NCBI GenBank assembly: GCA_009741485.1
Contig: CM019218.1
Span: 50,843,220-50,907,219 of the forward strand
Source of the DNA: Malurus cyaneus samueli
Taxonomy: Eukaryota > Chordata > Aves > Passeriformes > Maluridae
Length of the DNA stretch: 64,000 nt
Reading direction: 5' to 3'
The stretch's first letter is position 1. Every line of letters begins with the position of its first letter. Shown one piece after another: positions 33,101-45,729 of this stretch. The position numbers and the translations under genes were made by a program. The notes under the pieces are model-generated. The model did not search any database. It was not told where the DNA came from and worked only from the letters and a program-made list of their open reading frames with translations.

Positions 33101-35436
33101 GTCTGCTTTGTCCTGCGGGGATGGGGTGGAGCTGGCTGGGTGTGGGAGGTGGTTGTCCCTCCTCTCTGGGGTGCAGCTGTGCCCCTGGGCTCTGAGCCCC
33201 CTGGAAAGGTTCTTCTTGTGGCACTGAACACCTGGAGGATGACCCCCTTCTTGAGCAGGCTCTGCTTCTTGGCCGTCATGACAAAATAGTGAGTGTCGTC
33301 CTTGTAGTACACGATGTTTTCCAGGTCGATGCCTGAATGGGGAAGGGGCTGAGCCAGGGCCACAGGGACCCCCAGCCTCAGCCACCAAATGTCCCCTGCC
33401 ATGGGATGCCACGTGGGGACACGAATCCCATCACAGGGGACACCCTGGGGCTGAGCCTCCCAATGCGGGGACAGGAGCCCCCAAAGCCCCCGATGCAGGG
33501 GTTGGCACCACTGACCCGTTTTGTTGTAGAGGTTCTGGAAGAACTTCTGGTTGTAGATTCGGGCCACGCCGCTGATCTCGGCCACCTCCACCTCGGCGCG
33601 GCTGTGGCGGTTGATGAAGTTGGTGGTGATGCCGATGGCCAGCTTCCCACGTGTCTCCTTCCGTTTGAACCCTGCAGGAGGGGACGGTGTGAGCCCCTAC
33701 CCAGACCCGCACACAGGTCCTGGGGCCGCAGGGACACCTGCTGTCACCTTCAGGGACAAATTTGCCACCGCCAGCTGAGATGAGGACGTCAAACTCGTAG
33801 TGGGTGAGGGGAGAGGAGCTGGGCTGCAGCACAGCCTGCCAGCCACCTGTAGGGAGAGGGACAGTCGTGAGTGTGCTGGGGAGGGGTTGCATCTCATTCC
33901 CCCTCAAAAAGGCACGCCCTGGGCTAGCAGAGGCACTGGGTGGCTCAGAGTGGCCACCCTTGTCCCCAGGGATGCCACCCACCCCGCAGCAATACCGTAC
34001 CTGCCTTGCCCGTGGGGGGAACAAGGCCCTCGAACCGCACATTGATGTGCACCTCCACCCCCAGCAGCAAAGCCACCTTCAGCAGGATCAGCTGGAGCTG
34101 CCGGATACCTGCGAGGGAAGAGAGGAGCTCAGGGCTGCGCCCCCAGGAACCCCGGGGGTACAGAGCCTGGTCTCCCTAAAACTCACTGATGTGGTCCAGA
34201 GTGCCGGTGCAGAAGCGCCCGTAGAACTTCTTGGCGCCCAGCGCCCGCAGGTCATGGATGGTGAAGGGCCAGAGGTGCAGGACGTTGTTACGGGAGAAGG
34301 AGTCACGTTTCTCCAGCAGCACCACACGGGCACCCAGCAGTGCCAGCTCGATGGCCACCCGCAGCCCACAGGGGCCAGCGCCCACCACCAGGCACTGCCA
34401 GGCACAGGACAGGGCGGTCAGTGGGGTGGACAGCCCCAAAATGGGGTTTGGAGTTGGCTGCCCACAGCCCACAGGGGTCAGTGCCCACCACCAGGCACTG
34501 CCAGGCACAGGATGGGGCGGTCAGTGGGGTGGACAGCCCCAAAATGGGGTTTGGGTGAACCCCCGCAGGCAGCAACACCCCGCTCACTGGATCAGGATCT
34601 GGCCTTTCCCACTCTTCCCCTTTTCTGGATGATTTTCTCTGAAAACAGGGGTGCCACCCCCGCCACCCAGCCTCCCTGAACTTGTCCTTGGCCCAGGGCA
34701 GTGGCAGCAATTAAAGCACTGGGGGAGATAAGGTGCAGCTCTGCTGCAGCACGGGTTTGGTGTCCTGACAGCCTCTGCACGGCGATGGGGACAGCAAGGC
34801 ACAGCATTTGGGACAAAAGCCATCAGATGTGGGACAGGGACCAGATGTTCCCAAGGGGACATCCTGCTTGGGGTGCTGCTGTCTCCCACAAAGGACCTGA
34901 CAGGTTCCTCAGCCCCGCCATGGGATGTCCCCAGAGAGACGCAGCTGGCAGGAGGAAGGACGCTGCTGTCTGGGTGGCACAGAGGTGGCATCGTGCCATG
35001 GGGAACTGAGCAGAGCTAATTAACATCCTGTCCCATTAAACTCCATCAACCTCCTGCCTGGCACATCCTGCATCCTCCTGGGATGAGAGCCAGTGTCCCA
35101 AGGGATGTTCTCACCCTGGAGACGAGGGCACAGGGCAGGGAGGGACCCCAACCCCTCACCCCACGTCCCGGGTACCTTGGTGCCAGCACAGGCTGTGCCC
35201 TGGTCGTAGTCCTTGTGCCCGGCTTTCTTATCCAGCTTGCTCCACAGGGCCTTGGCATTCCAGTAGTTGAGGGCAGCCTTGAGGCCGTGGTAGAGCTGCA
35301 GCCCGCTGCCCTGCAGCCCCAGCTGCTGGCACAGCTCCACGAAGCAGCCCAGCACCTCCCGGCACTCCCCGGCACGCAGGAACCTCTCGAAGATGGCGTG
35401 GGCCGGGTTGCCCGGCTCGTCGGCCGGCACACTCAT
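27179..35436 (-). CDS. MICAL1: MICAL1, flavin monooxygenase with CH, LIM and bMERB domains
   Basis: MICAL1 oxidises actin methionines using FAD and NADPH, so disassembling filaments downstream of semaphorin/plexin, and its C-terminus binds Rab GTPases. Minus-strand exons: 35436-35176 ([10 protein letters not shown] start), 34394-34187, 34108-34001, 33846-33748, 33671-33516, 33332-33232, 33112-32855, 32469-32354, 32271-32145, 31877-31805, 30933-30789, 30715-30528, 30420-30314, 30226-30176, 29521-29361, about 28680-28404, 28288-28209, 28047-27949, 27824-27731, 27653-27554, 27469-27396, 27309-27179. Seen: FAD motif GAGPCG (residues 92-97), [21 protein letters not shown], the CH domain ([10 protein letters not shown]..., [12 protein letters not shown]), a LIM first half (CYFCGRR...[12 protein letters not shown]), an acidic Glu stretch and the coiled bMERB domain to the stop. 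The second LIM half and one linker exon were not found between 28690 and 30175. All other phases agree. Confidence 0.93.
28690..30175 (-). other. MICAL1: MICAL1 linker/LIM stretch with missing exon material
   Basis: The exon ending at 30176 leaves phase 0, but the LIM exon starting at 29521 needs two extra bases, so at least one exon between them is missing or unreadable. The LIM exon ends after the first two cysteines of zinc module two, and no following exon supplying the remaining ligands is visible down to 28690. The intervening sequence shows no repeats and has an erratic look. Poor consensus or a local misassembly fits best. Confidence 0.5.
31036..31166. repeat. Two-copy tandem duplication (~72 bp) in MICAL1 intron
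   Basis: Two units follow each other: ccatgggagtgacccgagac, then acccctgtctccccacaacc, then accctcaaggctccataaa, then a second near-identical copy beginning cccatgggaacgacccaaga. They lie in the intron upstream of the first CH-domain exon. Confidence 0.8.
31378..31790. repeat. Minisatellite, ~18 bp x ~23, in MICAL1 intron
   Basis: Tandem gatggaaggagtggggct units run with small length changes (agtgggg, attgggg, gatgggg), ending just before the exon at 31805-31877. The array lies close to the donor side of that exon on the minus strand, so length change could affect splicing. Confidence 0.92.
34363..34554. repeat. MICAL1: 103-bp tandem duplication containing part of a MICAL1 exon
   Basis: The copy beginning at 34363 (carrying the true 5' end of the FAD-motif exon and its acceptor) is repeated at 34466. 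The second copy would encode [11 protein letters not shown] in place of [11 protein letters not shown] and also keeps a CAG acceptor. Its use would shift the reading frame by one base because 103 is not a multiple of three. Confidence 0.85.
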
Positions 35437-35454
35437 CCCGTGTCACCCAGGAGC

Positions 35455-38400
35455 CTGGCACAGGGACAGCAGAGGTCAGCAGGGAGGGGACCCTCCTGGA
35501 TCCCTCACCCCAAACACATCCCCGACCAGACCTGGTGTCTCAGTGCCAATGTCGGGTGGCGATGGCACTGTCAAAACTGGGGCGCTAGCAGAACTGTCCC
35601 CAGATGCTGCACCCAGAGAGCCACGGTGTCACCCTGCCACGGTGACGTCAGGGGAAGGGATGGCGAGTGGCATCAGCAAGTGGCTTCCTCCATTCGGCGT
35701 GTACCTGCCACAGCCGAGAGCAGAACGAGTTGTTTTGGAGCAAAGATACCGCTTCCTTCCTCCTCAGCCCCGGCCTCACTTAGGGGGGGATGGGAAGGAG
35801 CTCTCGCCTTTAGGAATCGGCCACAGCTGCTGCAAAAAAACCAGCGAGACCAGCCCTGGGCCCGCAGGGAGCGGGGTCGGATCCATCCCGCCAGCCTGGC
35901 TTCTGCAGCTGCACTGGGGTGATTTTTATCCCCCACCTCCCCTTCCACCACTCCGGGAGCGGGAGGAAGCAGATTAGCACAGAGGAAGCATCGGTGAGGA
36001 AACCAAATAGAAGTCAAATCACCCTGCTAACAGCCCCATCAGGCAGCCCCATCATGCCAAGGAAGCCGTGGGAGGAGCACATTCCCCCTGGGCATCCCAA
36101 AACCCCCTGCCCCTGGCATCTCCCAGGGGACCGCACTCCTTTCATCTGTCTCCCACTCCCGGCACTGCGCCCGCAGCTCCAGCCTGTGCCATCCTCTCTC
36201 TTGCCAGCCCGAGCACGAAGAACAAAATATTGCCCTTTCCGGCCACTGTCGCCAAGCCCCGGGGCTGGGAAAGGCTCTCCCAGCCCAGCAGAGCAGCTGG
36301 GAAAGGATCCGGTGGGAAGGCTCGGCTTAGACGGAGAGCTCCTACCTTTGAACCACCGCTCTTTGCCCTCTCGCCACGAGTGTTATCGTGGGCACGTGGC
36401 AGCACCCGGAAGGTGGCCACCCCTGAAGTGGGACAAGGATGCCGCGAATAAATTAAGCTGGCCTCAGGAGGAGGGGGCGGAGAAAGGAGTTATTTAAGCG
36501 TGGGTTTAAATTTTGGCTGGAAAGACCGAATTCTAGCTGGATTTCAAGTTCAGTCTCACTCAGGGCTTTCCCGACACCGAGAAAGTGCCTCGCAAAGCAG
36601 TTCCGCAGGTCACCTTCCCTCCAATCTCTTCTCCGGGTCACCTTCCCTTCCAGCACCAGAGTCAGGAAATCCGGGCATTTTAACCACTTCCTTCCTGGGC
36701 AGATTTAGGCCAAGGCACCCAGCGGGGCAGAGCAGGGGCTGGCACCCACCAGAGTGGCAGCGTGGGACAGAGGATGTGACCTGCGCATTCGTGACAGGGC
36801 TGTGAGACTGGGGACAGATCTCTGCTCTTCCCCTGAGCACTGCCTGTGCGACAGGGTGAGCCTGGGGAAACTGAGGCAGCGCTGCAAACCTCCCCAGAGA
36901 GTGAAGGTGTGCTGCCCGTCCTCCTGCCACAAGGGCTGCCCAGGCAGCGCTGTCTGGCCGGGCACCAGTGCCCCGCTGTCCCCAGGAGCTCGTGTCACCA
37001 CACTGGCACCGCCAATGTCACCACACTGCAGCCCCAGGGGATGGAGCAAAGGCAGCTCAGCTCATCTACTCCAGCCTCAGCAGCCCCTGGCCCTGAGAAA
37101 AGCCCATCTCTCGGCCTTGATTTTTGCTGGACACGATGCCAAGGGGAGCGTGCTGCCTGGGAAAGCTTTCCAGCCCCAACGCTTTGGCAGGGAGGCTCAG
37201 AGGAGGCAGAACAACAAGCCTTGTGTTACACAGTTTCCTCCAGAAAGGATTATCCCGCCAGCCCTCCGGCTCAAAACCCCTTGACAACTGCAAGCAAGGT
37301 CAGAAACTCCCCGGGAAACTCAGTTCCTGCAGGTTTGATGCAGAAACACAGCTTTCAGCCCGCAAAGGCCAGCGGCAGTGAAGGAGGGCACAGTGTGAGC
37401 CAAGCTGCTTTGCTCTCCCATCAAAGCCTTCTGCATTTCTTCCCTTAGCGCTGTTCTTGCGAGCAGCAGGGAGGAGGGGGGTGCAGCCAGCCCTGACTCA
37501 TCTCATGCTGCCTTTGGTTGGCTGCAGAAATGCCCATGGGGACATCACCCGGGTGTCCCCAAACCTACAACACCGGGTCCGACTCATGGGGAGCTCCGAC
37601 TCATCCCACTTTGCCCATCAGGGTGTCCCCCTTGCCCTTGCACGCAGAGAGAAGGTGGGGGAGCTGCCTGGGAGCTCACATGTCTTCCAGGCACATGGAA
37701 ATGGGGTGAGAAAGGACAAGGCTCCAGAGGAGAATTTTCAGCAGATAACCTCTCCCAGTGTGGACAGGCTGTTCCAGGTTTGGGATCCAGCCTGGAGACT
37801 GCAGGCCAGGCTGCTGAGCTGGGATGGACCCCATGAAAGCCCTTTCAGCAAAAGGCTTCTGGGCAGGATGGAGGGTTTGTGGTGACCACCCAACAGCTTG
37901 GCCAAGGGGATAAAGCCTTGCTTTCAACCACCAGCTGAGCTGGGAGGGTGTCAGGAAGGGGTTGAAGGCACTGGAAACTCTTACAAGCGATATTGTAAAA
38001 CAGGAGAAACATCCCAGGTGTCCAACCCCGCAAAAACTTGCCACGATTTGGGTGGATTTTAATCTTTGGAGGGAGGGAAAATCTCTGTCAGCTCCTCTGG
38101 TGTGAGGTAGAGATGAGGGGGCAGTTTTGCAAGGCTTCAGCGTGGAGCTGTGGGAGAAGGGTTGAGAAGAGGGGAGAAACCTGCTCTGCCCTTTACCAGC
38201 GATCCACATGCCACAGCCTGGCACATCTCAGCCCTGGGCACAGAAAACACTTGGGGAGGAGCAGAAATGCCCTCCCCCCCCATTTTTGTTGCTCAGCCTG
38301 CCCCCCCTGCCCAGAGGGGACCTGCCTCTTGCAGCTGAATTTTGGTTAAAAGAGGAAGTCTCGTCATGGGCCAACTTCACACACCACATCCTTTTCTTCT

Positions 38401-40403
38401 TCTCCTGCTTCTCCTTCACCCTGAACTGGAGACATCCCCGTGATGATGCCACAGAGCATCCCTCAGGATGCTCTTCCCACCCCATCCCACTCATCACAGG
38501 GAGCACTGGTAGCTCTGGGAGTGGAGTGGAGGACGAGGAGCAGGGACTGCTCTTTTCTCCCTTTGTCCCAGGGGCAGCAGAGGTCAGGGGCTGGAGGGGA
38601 AAAGCAGCGAGGATGGAGCGGGGAGGGGGGTCAGCTGGAGAAAACGAGCTGCCGTGCCGCGGAGCGTCCCAGGGACACGCGGGACACGGGATCGGCGGGG
38701 CTGAGCCCTCCCCAGCACCGCAGAGTCACCGCTCGGTTCGGTCACCCCCGTCCCCGCCCTGCGCAGCGATGCTCCAGCGGGGCGGCCGGAGGGGACCGGC
38801 GGTCGGGATGGTGGACACGGGGCTGGGGGGACAGCAGAGCCCTGACCCCCCACACCCAGGGATGCTCTGCCCATCCCCACCCCACACTCACCTCCACAGC
38901 CCCTCCGAGGGGGAAACTGAGGCGCGGACCGGGGCGTGGGGAGGGACCGGAGCTGGGCGCAGCCAGACGACAGCGAGCAAGGAAGCGAGCTCCGGCTCCG
39001 CAAGCAGCGCTGCCGGCCGGCCCGGCCCCCGCTCCTTTGCCCTCCCCTCCTGCCTTCCCCTCCCCTCCCCTCCCCTCCCTCTCCCCGCCACCCATCCCCC
39101 GCGGCGGTGGGAACCAGAGCGATGGCGGTTGCCGGGGGAGGGGCGGCCCCGGGCCAGCCCCCGCCTTGTGTCGCTGCAGATGTCGCACCGAGAGGTTTGG
39201 AGCGGCACAGCGCAACCCCAGCTGGGGTTTTTATATATTAGGGTGAGAAACCAGACTTTTCGCTAAGCAAACAAAAAGATTCGGGTGACGAAGCCGAACC
39301 GCTTCATATCCTGCCCCTGACGCTGGGCTGCTCCCCCTCAAGCAGAAGCGAGGAGGGAGCTGGGGGGCACCGGAGGGTCCGAGGCGGGGGGGACCCACCC
39401 AGTGCCAGCTCCGGACCCTGACCATCCTGACCACCACAGCTCGCTCCAAACTCCTGGATTATGTTTCCCCTGGGTCCCCCCGGTTGGGAATGGTCCCAGT
39501 GGGGTGAAGGTACCTTGGGGCGGGCGGGAGGAGCCCCCCGGGTCACCGAAGGTCTCTGCTGGCCGCGTGCTTTTTGGGCTTTCTGCTGGCGATGTCCTCG
39601 GGGTGCCGCTGGACATTTGTCATGTCCCGGGACGGCTGTGACAGCGAGGGGCTCGCGTGCTGTGACGCACGGCGACAATTTGCCACGAGATTGTGGACGG
39701 TGACTCAGGGACACGGGGCGTGCCTGGAACAAGGGCGTGTCCACGCCGGCACCGTGAGTCCCCGTGAGCACTGCCCGCGAGCTACGCAGGCAGGTGACCC
39801 AAGTCCCCGCACTTCCAATCCCTCCCTCTTGGCCCCGGTGCCGGCTCCCCTTCTCTGGGGGATGGCGGCTGGACACAGGAAGCCCGACACCCGCGGAGCA
39901 GCTCGGACCGGGGCGATTTTGGTCCTGTTGCCGACGAAGCGGTGAGGTTGGGGCCCGGTTCGAGAGGGGGCCAGTGGAGGAAGCGCCCGACCCCGGTGGG
40001 TTTCGGGGGCTGGGGCGGACGACGGAACACGGGGCGCGAGCGTTGAGCAGTCAAGCCGGGCGCTTTTGGCAGGCGTGGGGAACAGCTCCCTCTGTTTGTG
40101 AGCGCTCTGTGGGAAAGGCTGAGCACGGACCGGCGCCTCCCAGCCCCAGCGCTGTCCCCCAGGCAGCAGCCAAGGAGCATGAGATCGGAATGACAGCATG
40201 TGGTGGCACCCAGGGACACGTGGGCAGCCCGGTCTGTCCCCAACAAGGGGACAGGTGAGGGCACACCTGCACCCCTCGCTGTGCTGAGAACAGGCAATTC
40301 ACAGCACCAGGGAGAGCTGCTGCAGCTCCCTGAACCCTTTGTGCTCCTACCAGAGGGTTTTCTCCCTGCTCCGTCATTACAATTCCCCCATTTTTCCTCC
40401 CAT
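35455..40403. other. Intergenic region upstream of MICAL1, with CpG-rich segments
   Basis: An acceptor CAG at 35457-35455 lies 18 bases before the MICAL1 start, so an upstream non-coding exon is expected. CpG-rich sequence at 38600-39230, with a run of ctccc repeats at about 39040-39085 and a GC box at 39135, and again at 39640-40100, are candidate MICAL1 promoters. I see no coding exon in 35.5-40.4 kb. Confidence 0.45.
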
Positions 40404-40409
40404 TTTATT
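40404..40409 (-). terminator. Poly(A) signal of the IRAG-like gene
   Basis: TTTATT on the plus strand reads AATAAA on the minus strand, 67 bases after the TAG stop at 40478-40476. This gives a very short 3'UTR. Confidence 0.7.
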
Positions 40410-40475
40410 ATTCTAGGGTTTTGGCGTTTTGGACGTGGGGAAGGAGCAGAGATGCCTCCCAGCTCCCCGGTCCAG

Positions 40476-43400
40476 CTAGGCCTTGGATGATGCTGCAGAC
40501 TGCAGCCGCTGCAGCTCCAGCACACGGACGAGGAGGAGGAAGGCGATGCTCAGGAGAAGCAGCCAGAAGAAAACCCAGTAGTGCTGTGGGAAGAAGAGCC
40601 AGGGACGCCACAGCTCCGCTGCAGACCCCTTGGACCTGGGGAGAAGGTGACCAGGGACACTCATCATCCGTGGGAAAAAGCAAATCCCACCCCAGCTGGG
40701 GACAAGGAGGATGTTCAGCCCAGCCCCAAAGCTCGCTGGCCCTGGGGAGAATTTGGTGGCCCAAAATGCACGGGGAAAACTGAGGCATGGCAGGGTTGAG
40801 CTGAGACAGCCAAGCAACATCCTGACCCTCCCTCATAAATCACCCAGCCCCCTTCCCAAGTGCCGGCCACCTGGGGACCACAGAGAGGCCAGCAGCTGCA
40901 GGGGGATGATGGACACACGCAGGGGGATGCTGGGCACACATAGAGGATGCTGGGCACACTCAGATGATGCTGAGCACACTCAGAAGATACTGGGCACACT
41001 CATAAGATGCTGGGCACACTCAGGGGGATGCTGGGCACACTCAGAAGATGCTGGGCACAGGCAGGGGGATGCTGGGCACACTCAGCGAATGCTGGGCACA
41101 CTCAGGGGGATGCTGGGCACACTCAAGGGGATGCTGGGCACACACAGGGGGATGCTGGGCACACTCGGGGGATGCTGGGCACACTCAGGGGGTGCTGGGC
41201 ACACTCAGGGGGTGCTGGGCACACTCAGGGGGATGCTGTACACACTCAGAAGGTGCTGGACACACGCAGGGGGATGCTGGGCACACTCAGGGGATGCTGG
41301 GCACACATCAGGGGGATGCTGGGCACACTCGGGGGATGCTGAGCACACTCAGGGGATGCTGGGCACACTCAGGGGGTGCTGGGCACACTCAGGGGGATGC
41401 TGGGCACACACAGGGGGATGCTGGGCACACCAGGGGATGCTGGCACACTCAGCGAATGCTGGGCACACTCAGGGGATGCTGGGCACACACAGGGGATGCT
41501 GGACACACTCAGCGAATGCTGGGCACACTCAGGGGATGCTGGGCACACACAGGGGATGCTGGCACACTCAGGAATGCTGGGCACACTCAGGGGATGCTGG
41601 GCACACTCAAGGGGATGCTGAGCACACTCAGCGGATGCTGGACACACTCAGGGGGATGATGGACACACTCAGGGGGATGATGGACACACTCAGGGGGATG
41701 ATGGGCACACACAGGGGATGCTGGACACACTCAGGGGGTGCTGGGCACACTCAGGGGGTGCTGGGCACACACAGGGGATGCTGGACACACTCAGGGGGAT
41801 ACTGGGCACACTCAGGAGATGCTGGGCACACTCAGAAGATGCTGAGCACACTCCGGGGGATGCTGGGCACACTCAGGGTGCTGCTCACGTCAGCCCGAGC
41901 TGCTCCTGCTCCTCGTCCCCTGCACTTGAGCCTGTGCCATCTGCCTCTGCCACCAACTTCTCAGTCACAGCGCTGTCCTGGCCCTGTGGCTCCAGTTCAC
42001 TCCTGGGGAGGGAGAGGACAGGGTCAGTGCTGTCCCACATGGGTCAGTGGCAGCCGTGGCCACCCAGCACAGTTACCTCTGGACGCTGGGCCAGCGCTGG
42101 ATCCCCTCTGGCTCCGGGTCACCTGCCAGGGCTGCTCGGCTGTCAGGGCTGGCACCTGGCTGGGCACCGAAGGTGGCAGCATCAGTGGGGACCCAGCCCC
42201 TGGTTACACAGCCTGGGGACACATCTGGCTGTCCCCCCTGAGCGTGTCCTTACCAAGTGCTGCTTGGGGATGACGGCGATGCTGACTCTGCGGCGGGCAG
42301 ACCCCTGCAACAGAGGGGCTGGGGCTGAGCCCTGTGTGGCTCCTTCCCACCCCCTCCTTCCCCACCACTCCCCAGCACTGGGTAGGGGACACCAAGGGAC
42401 ACTGCCAGCTCCCACTGGCCCTGCTGCTAGGAGGGGAAGCTGGAAGGCCAGGGAAGGTCAGACCAGGAGGTTTGTGCCTGCTGTTACTGCTGCACGCTGT
42501 GCTGGTGGGGCTGCCTAAACCCCTCCTAAGCTACAGGGGAATCTGTGGAATTCAGGCTGGTGCTAAAAGACAAGCCAAGCCTGCAGCTCTTGCACTGTGA
42601 CCCTGAAATGGAAGAAGGATCTGCCTGAGATTGCTTGGACAGGCAGCCCCCAGCTTGCTGGGCACCCTGTCAGTGTCCCCACAGCTGCCTCTACATTTTA
42701 CCCCATCCTGGCACTTCCAGCAGATCTTCCCTGCAGCAAGCAGCTGGCCAGAGTGGCATTGCTGGGGGACTGCCAGGTGTGTGGGGACAGTCAGCTAAAG
42801 GAGAGTGACAGGACATGAGGAGGGAGTGGCTCCGAGACTCCTGAACCGGGACCAGTTACCTGCTGGAAAGTTCTCTTCAGAGGGTGAGGCTTCAGCCGTG
42901 GCTCCACATCATCTGGGAGCAAAGAGAAGCTGCCTTACATCACCTCCCAACGCTGAGATGGGCAGATGGTCACAAACCTGCCTCCCACTGCAAACTGTCC
43001 TGGCCCTGTGCTGTGTTCTGGGCTAGGGGACCTGGTGACACACACAGCAATGTGGGGCTGGGTGTTCACAGACAGAGTCCTTTTTGTGCGTGGGGCCCCA
43101 CTCTCTGCATTCCCAGCTGGGTTATGGCTCTCTGGCCACCAGCACCTGCTCCCACGCTGATCTGCTGCTCCACTGTCCCCTCACAACTGTCATCAGCTGT
43201 CCCCTACTGCCCCATCATCTGTTCCTCTCACTGCTCCATCAGCTGTCCCCTCACTGCCCTATCACCTGTTCCCCTCTCTGCCCCATCCTCACTGTCCCTT
43301 TAGCTGTTCTCCACCACCGCTCCTCAGCCCACGCCACCCACTGGCTCTGCAGCCCAGGGTCCCACTGACCCCATGGTCACCCCGGGGCCAATCCCGCCGG

Positions 43401-45729
43401 TTTTTCTCGGTGCAAACCCCGCCCAGACCCCGGCGGCAGAGCCCACCTCACCCTGGGTCTCTGCCAGCTGCCGGTTGCGGGAGTTCTGCTGGATCAGGCG
43501 CTTCATCTCCTCCAGCTCCGCGTGCTCCCGCATGTGGTGCCGCTTCAGGTTCTCCACGTGCTGCACCATCACCTCTGCTGCCCGGCTCATCCGAGCCTCC
43601 TGCAGCCACCAGGATGGGGTCAGGGGAGCCAGGCCTCTGCCAGCCCCTCCCTGAGCATCCCATGGTGCCTGCACCCACAGAGTGCAGCTGCATCCCCTCC
43701 CTGCTCCCAAGGGCAGGTGAAGGGATCCCTTGCACCCCAATAACTGCAAACACGAGGTCAGCACTGTGAGGAGGAGAGACAAACCCCAGCAAGGCCAGGA
43801 TGAGTGTCCCAGCCCAACCACAGCCCCCTCCATCAGTGGCAGCCCTGGCACACCTGGTGGACAGCCCCCAGCTTCTCAGCAGCGCTGGTTGCCCGCTCCA
43901 CGGCCGCTGACAGCACGGCCAGGTTGTGCTGCAGCTGCTCCAGCGTCTCCTTGCAGCCTGCATTGGCACAGGATCGGCCCAGCCTCTGTTTGGGGGAAAG
44001 ATGGAGCTGCTGGAGCTGGACTTTGAGTTATCCAAACCCCTCTGGGGCTGGATGTTGCCCGCCTACCTCCAGGGCAGCTCGGCACTGCCCCAGCTCCTCC
44101 TGGATGTTCTCCTCTGCTGCGTCCCGTGCCCGTTTCTCCACCTGCACCCGCTGCTGCAGGGTGAACACGTCGCAGCGAAAAGCCAGGGCGAGGTGGGCAA
44201 AGGCTGCCTGCGGGGTGGGGAGGCCACAGGTGGCACATGGGGACAGAAGGGAGGCCACCAGGGCCACGTGCCGCTGTCCCCGAGGCACAGACAGACCTCC
44301 CAGCGTGGCACCAACAGGGCTAAAATTAATTAGCACTAGGCTAATTAGGCTAGGCTGCTGGGTGCTGGGGACAGTCCCTGGAGATGCCAGCCCCAGGAGA
44401 GACACGTCCCCCCGGGCAGCCGATAAGGCATGGAAATGTTGAGCGCTCCTGGCAAGAGCACGCGCCGGGCAGACGCCAGCCCTCGCTCGCTGCGGGTCCC
44501 GGCTGACGGCTGAGCCTGACTCAGCCCTGGCACTCACAGGGAAATTATTTTTATTAGCGTGGCTCCCGCCGCCTCCCCGGCTAAGGGCGCTCTTCAGCAG
44601 CTGCAGAGCACTTTGTGGGATTTGCCGGGCACGCAGAGGACGGGCTGGTGGAAGTGCGGCTGCCTCCAAATGCCAAGAGCATCTCTGGGAAAGGGTTTGT
44701 AGGGTGGCTGCCAGGGGACTGCGGTGCCTGGAGGAGCAGGGCACCTCTGTGGGACCGTGAGCCAGCAAATTATCCATCCCTGTGTCCCCCTCCCAGCCCA
44801 CCCATGGCCCCCAGCAGCCCTCACCTCCAGATCCTGCTCTGTCAAAGCCACCCTGCAGAAAGAGAAGTGCTGTCAGGGATGGAGGCATCATGGGGGCTGC
44901 ATGCTGAAAATGCCCTTGTTCTGCTGCCAGGGGTGCCAGCCACCACGAGAAGGGGGGAGCCAAGTGCCCATTGTGTGGACAGCAACTCTTGTGCAATGGA
45001 AAAGGAGGACAGTGCGGTCTCTGAGGGGGGCTGTGCCCTGGGACCCCCCCTGTCCGCGCAGAGATGAAGGTGCACTCTGCTCTTACCTGTGCAAGCCGAG
45101 TCTGTCCAGCACCGAGAGCTCGCTGGGGAGGCTCAGCAGCGGCTCCTCCGGGGTTTCTGCATCTGCAGGACGGCAGTGAGGACACAGGAGACCACACCTG
45201 AGGGCTTCCCCATGGCCTTCCCACCTCCCTCTGCCCTCCTGAATTGGCAGGGAGGAGGTGCCCATGATGTGGAACCATCCCAGTCCTTCCCCCAGCACCA
45301 GGGGGGCTTTAGGTCCCCCCAGGCCAGTGTCCCCTCCCCATATCCCCACCAAGGGAGATGACCCCCATCAGAACATGCTGTTCCCATTCTCATCCCGTTA
45401 TTTCAAACCTTCCCCAAAGGGGATCCAGCGGGAATGTGGGATGAGGACTCACCCACCTTCAGTCCTGTCACTGTCCCTGGGGTGCACAGCCGGCTCCTGC
45501 ACGGCCCTGCCTGGCTCCTGAGAGGCACAGAGGAGCTGTTGGGGCAAACCTCTCCCCGGTGCTGCCCAGCATCCCAAAATGACCAGCACGGAGGGGCTGG
45601 GGCCTGGCTGAGCCTGAGGGGACCCCCCCTCACCTGTTGCCCTCCCCTCCCTCTCACCTCACTGACCTGCTCCACGCTCTGCTCACTCCCGGCCAAAACC
45701 CCATCTGGGTGTCCCTGGGGACTGCTCAT
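40476..45729 (-). CDS. IRAG-family (MRVI1/LRMP-like) tail-anchored coiled-coil protein
   Basis: IRAG1 is the cGMP-kinase substrate that restrains the ER inositol-trisphosphate receptor; IRAG2/LRMP is its lymphoid relative. Minus-strand exons: 45734-45667 (ATG at 45729), 45517-45457, 45162-45087, 44852-44825, 44207-44067, 43985-43854, 43599-43452, 42912-42860, 42304-42254, 42159-42077, 42002-41889, 40635-40476. All phases fit, giving 369 residues. An exon at 46136-46090 keeps an open frame upstream, so the N-terminus may be longer. Order: LDRLGLHRVALTEQDLE, coiled coils (about 77-216, ending VENLKRHHMREHAELEEMKR), a basic RRRVSIAVIPK motif (Ser242) like the kinase site of IRAG1, an acidic linker, one C-terminal membrane helix (337-353) and a 16-residue lumenal tail. 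It is shorter than IRAG1 and probably a separate paralogue. Confidence 0.82.
40905..41885. repeat. Minisatellite, ~20-21 bp x ~47, last intron of the IRAG-like gene
   Basis: Tandem ggggatgctgggcacactca units fill most of the final intron (40636-41888) and reach within a few bases of the donor at 41888. Because many units lack stops, long open frames cross the array on both strands; these are not genes. Confidence 0.95.

Noticed and set aside
40905..41885. Possible CRISPR-like direct repeats
   Set aside because: Units are contiguous with no unique spacers, and the context is a vertebrate intron.
40711..42273. 520-codon frame rich in GTHRGCWAHS-like repeats
   Set aside because: It is read-through of the 21-bp intronic minisatellite of the IRAG-like gene and crosses real minus-strand exons.
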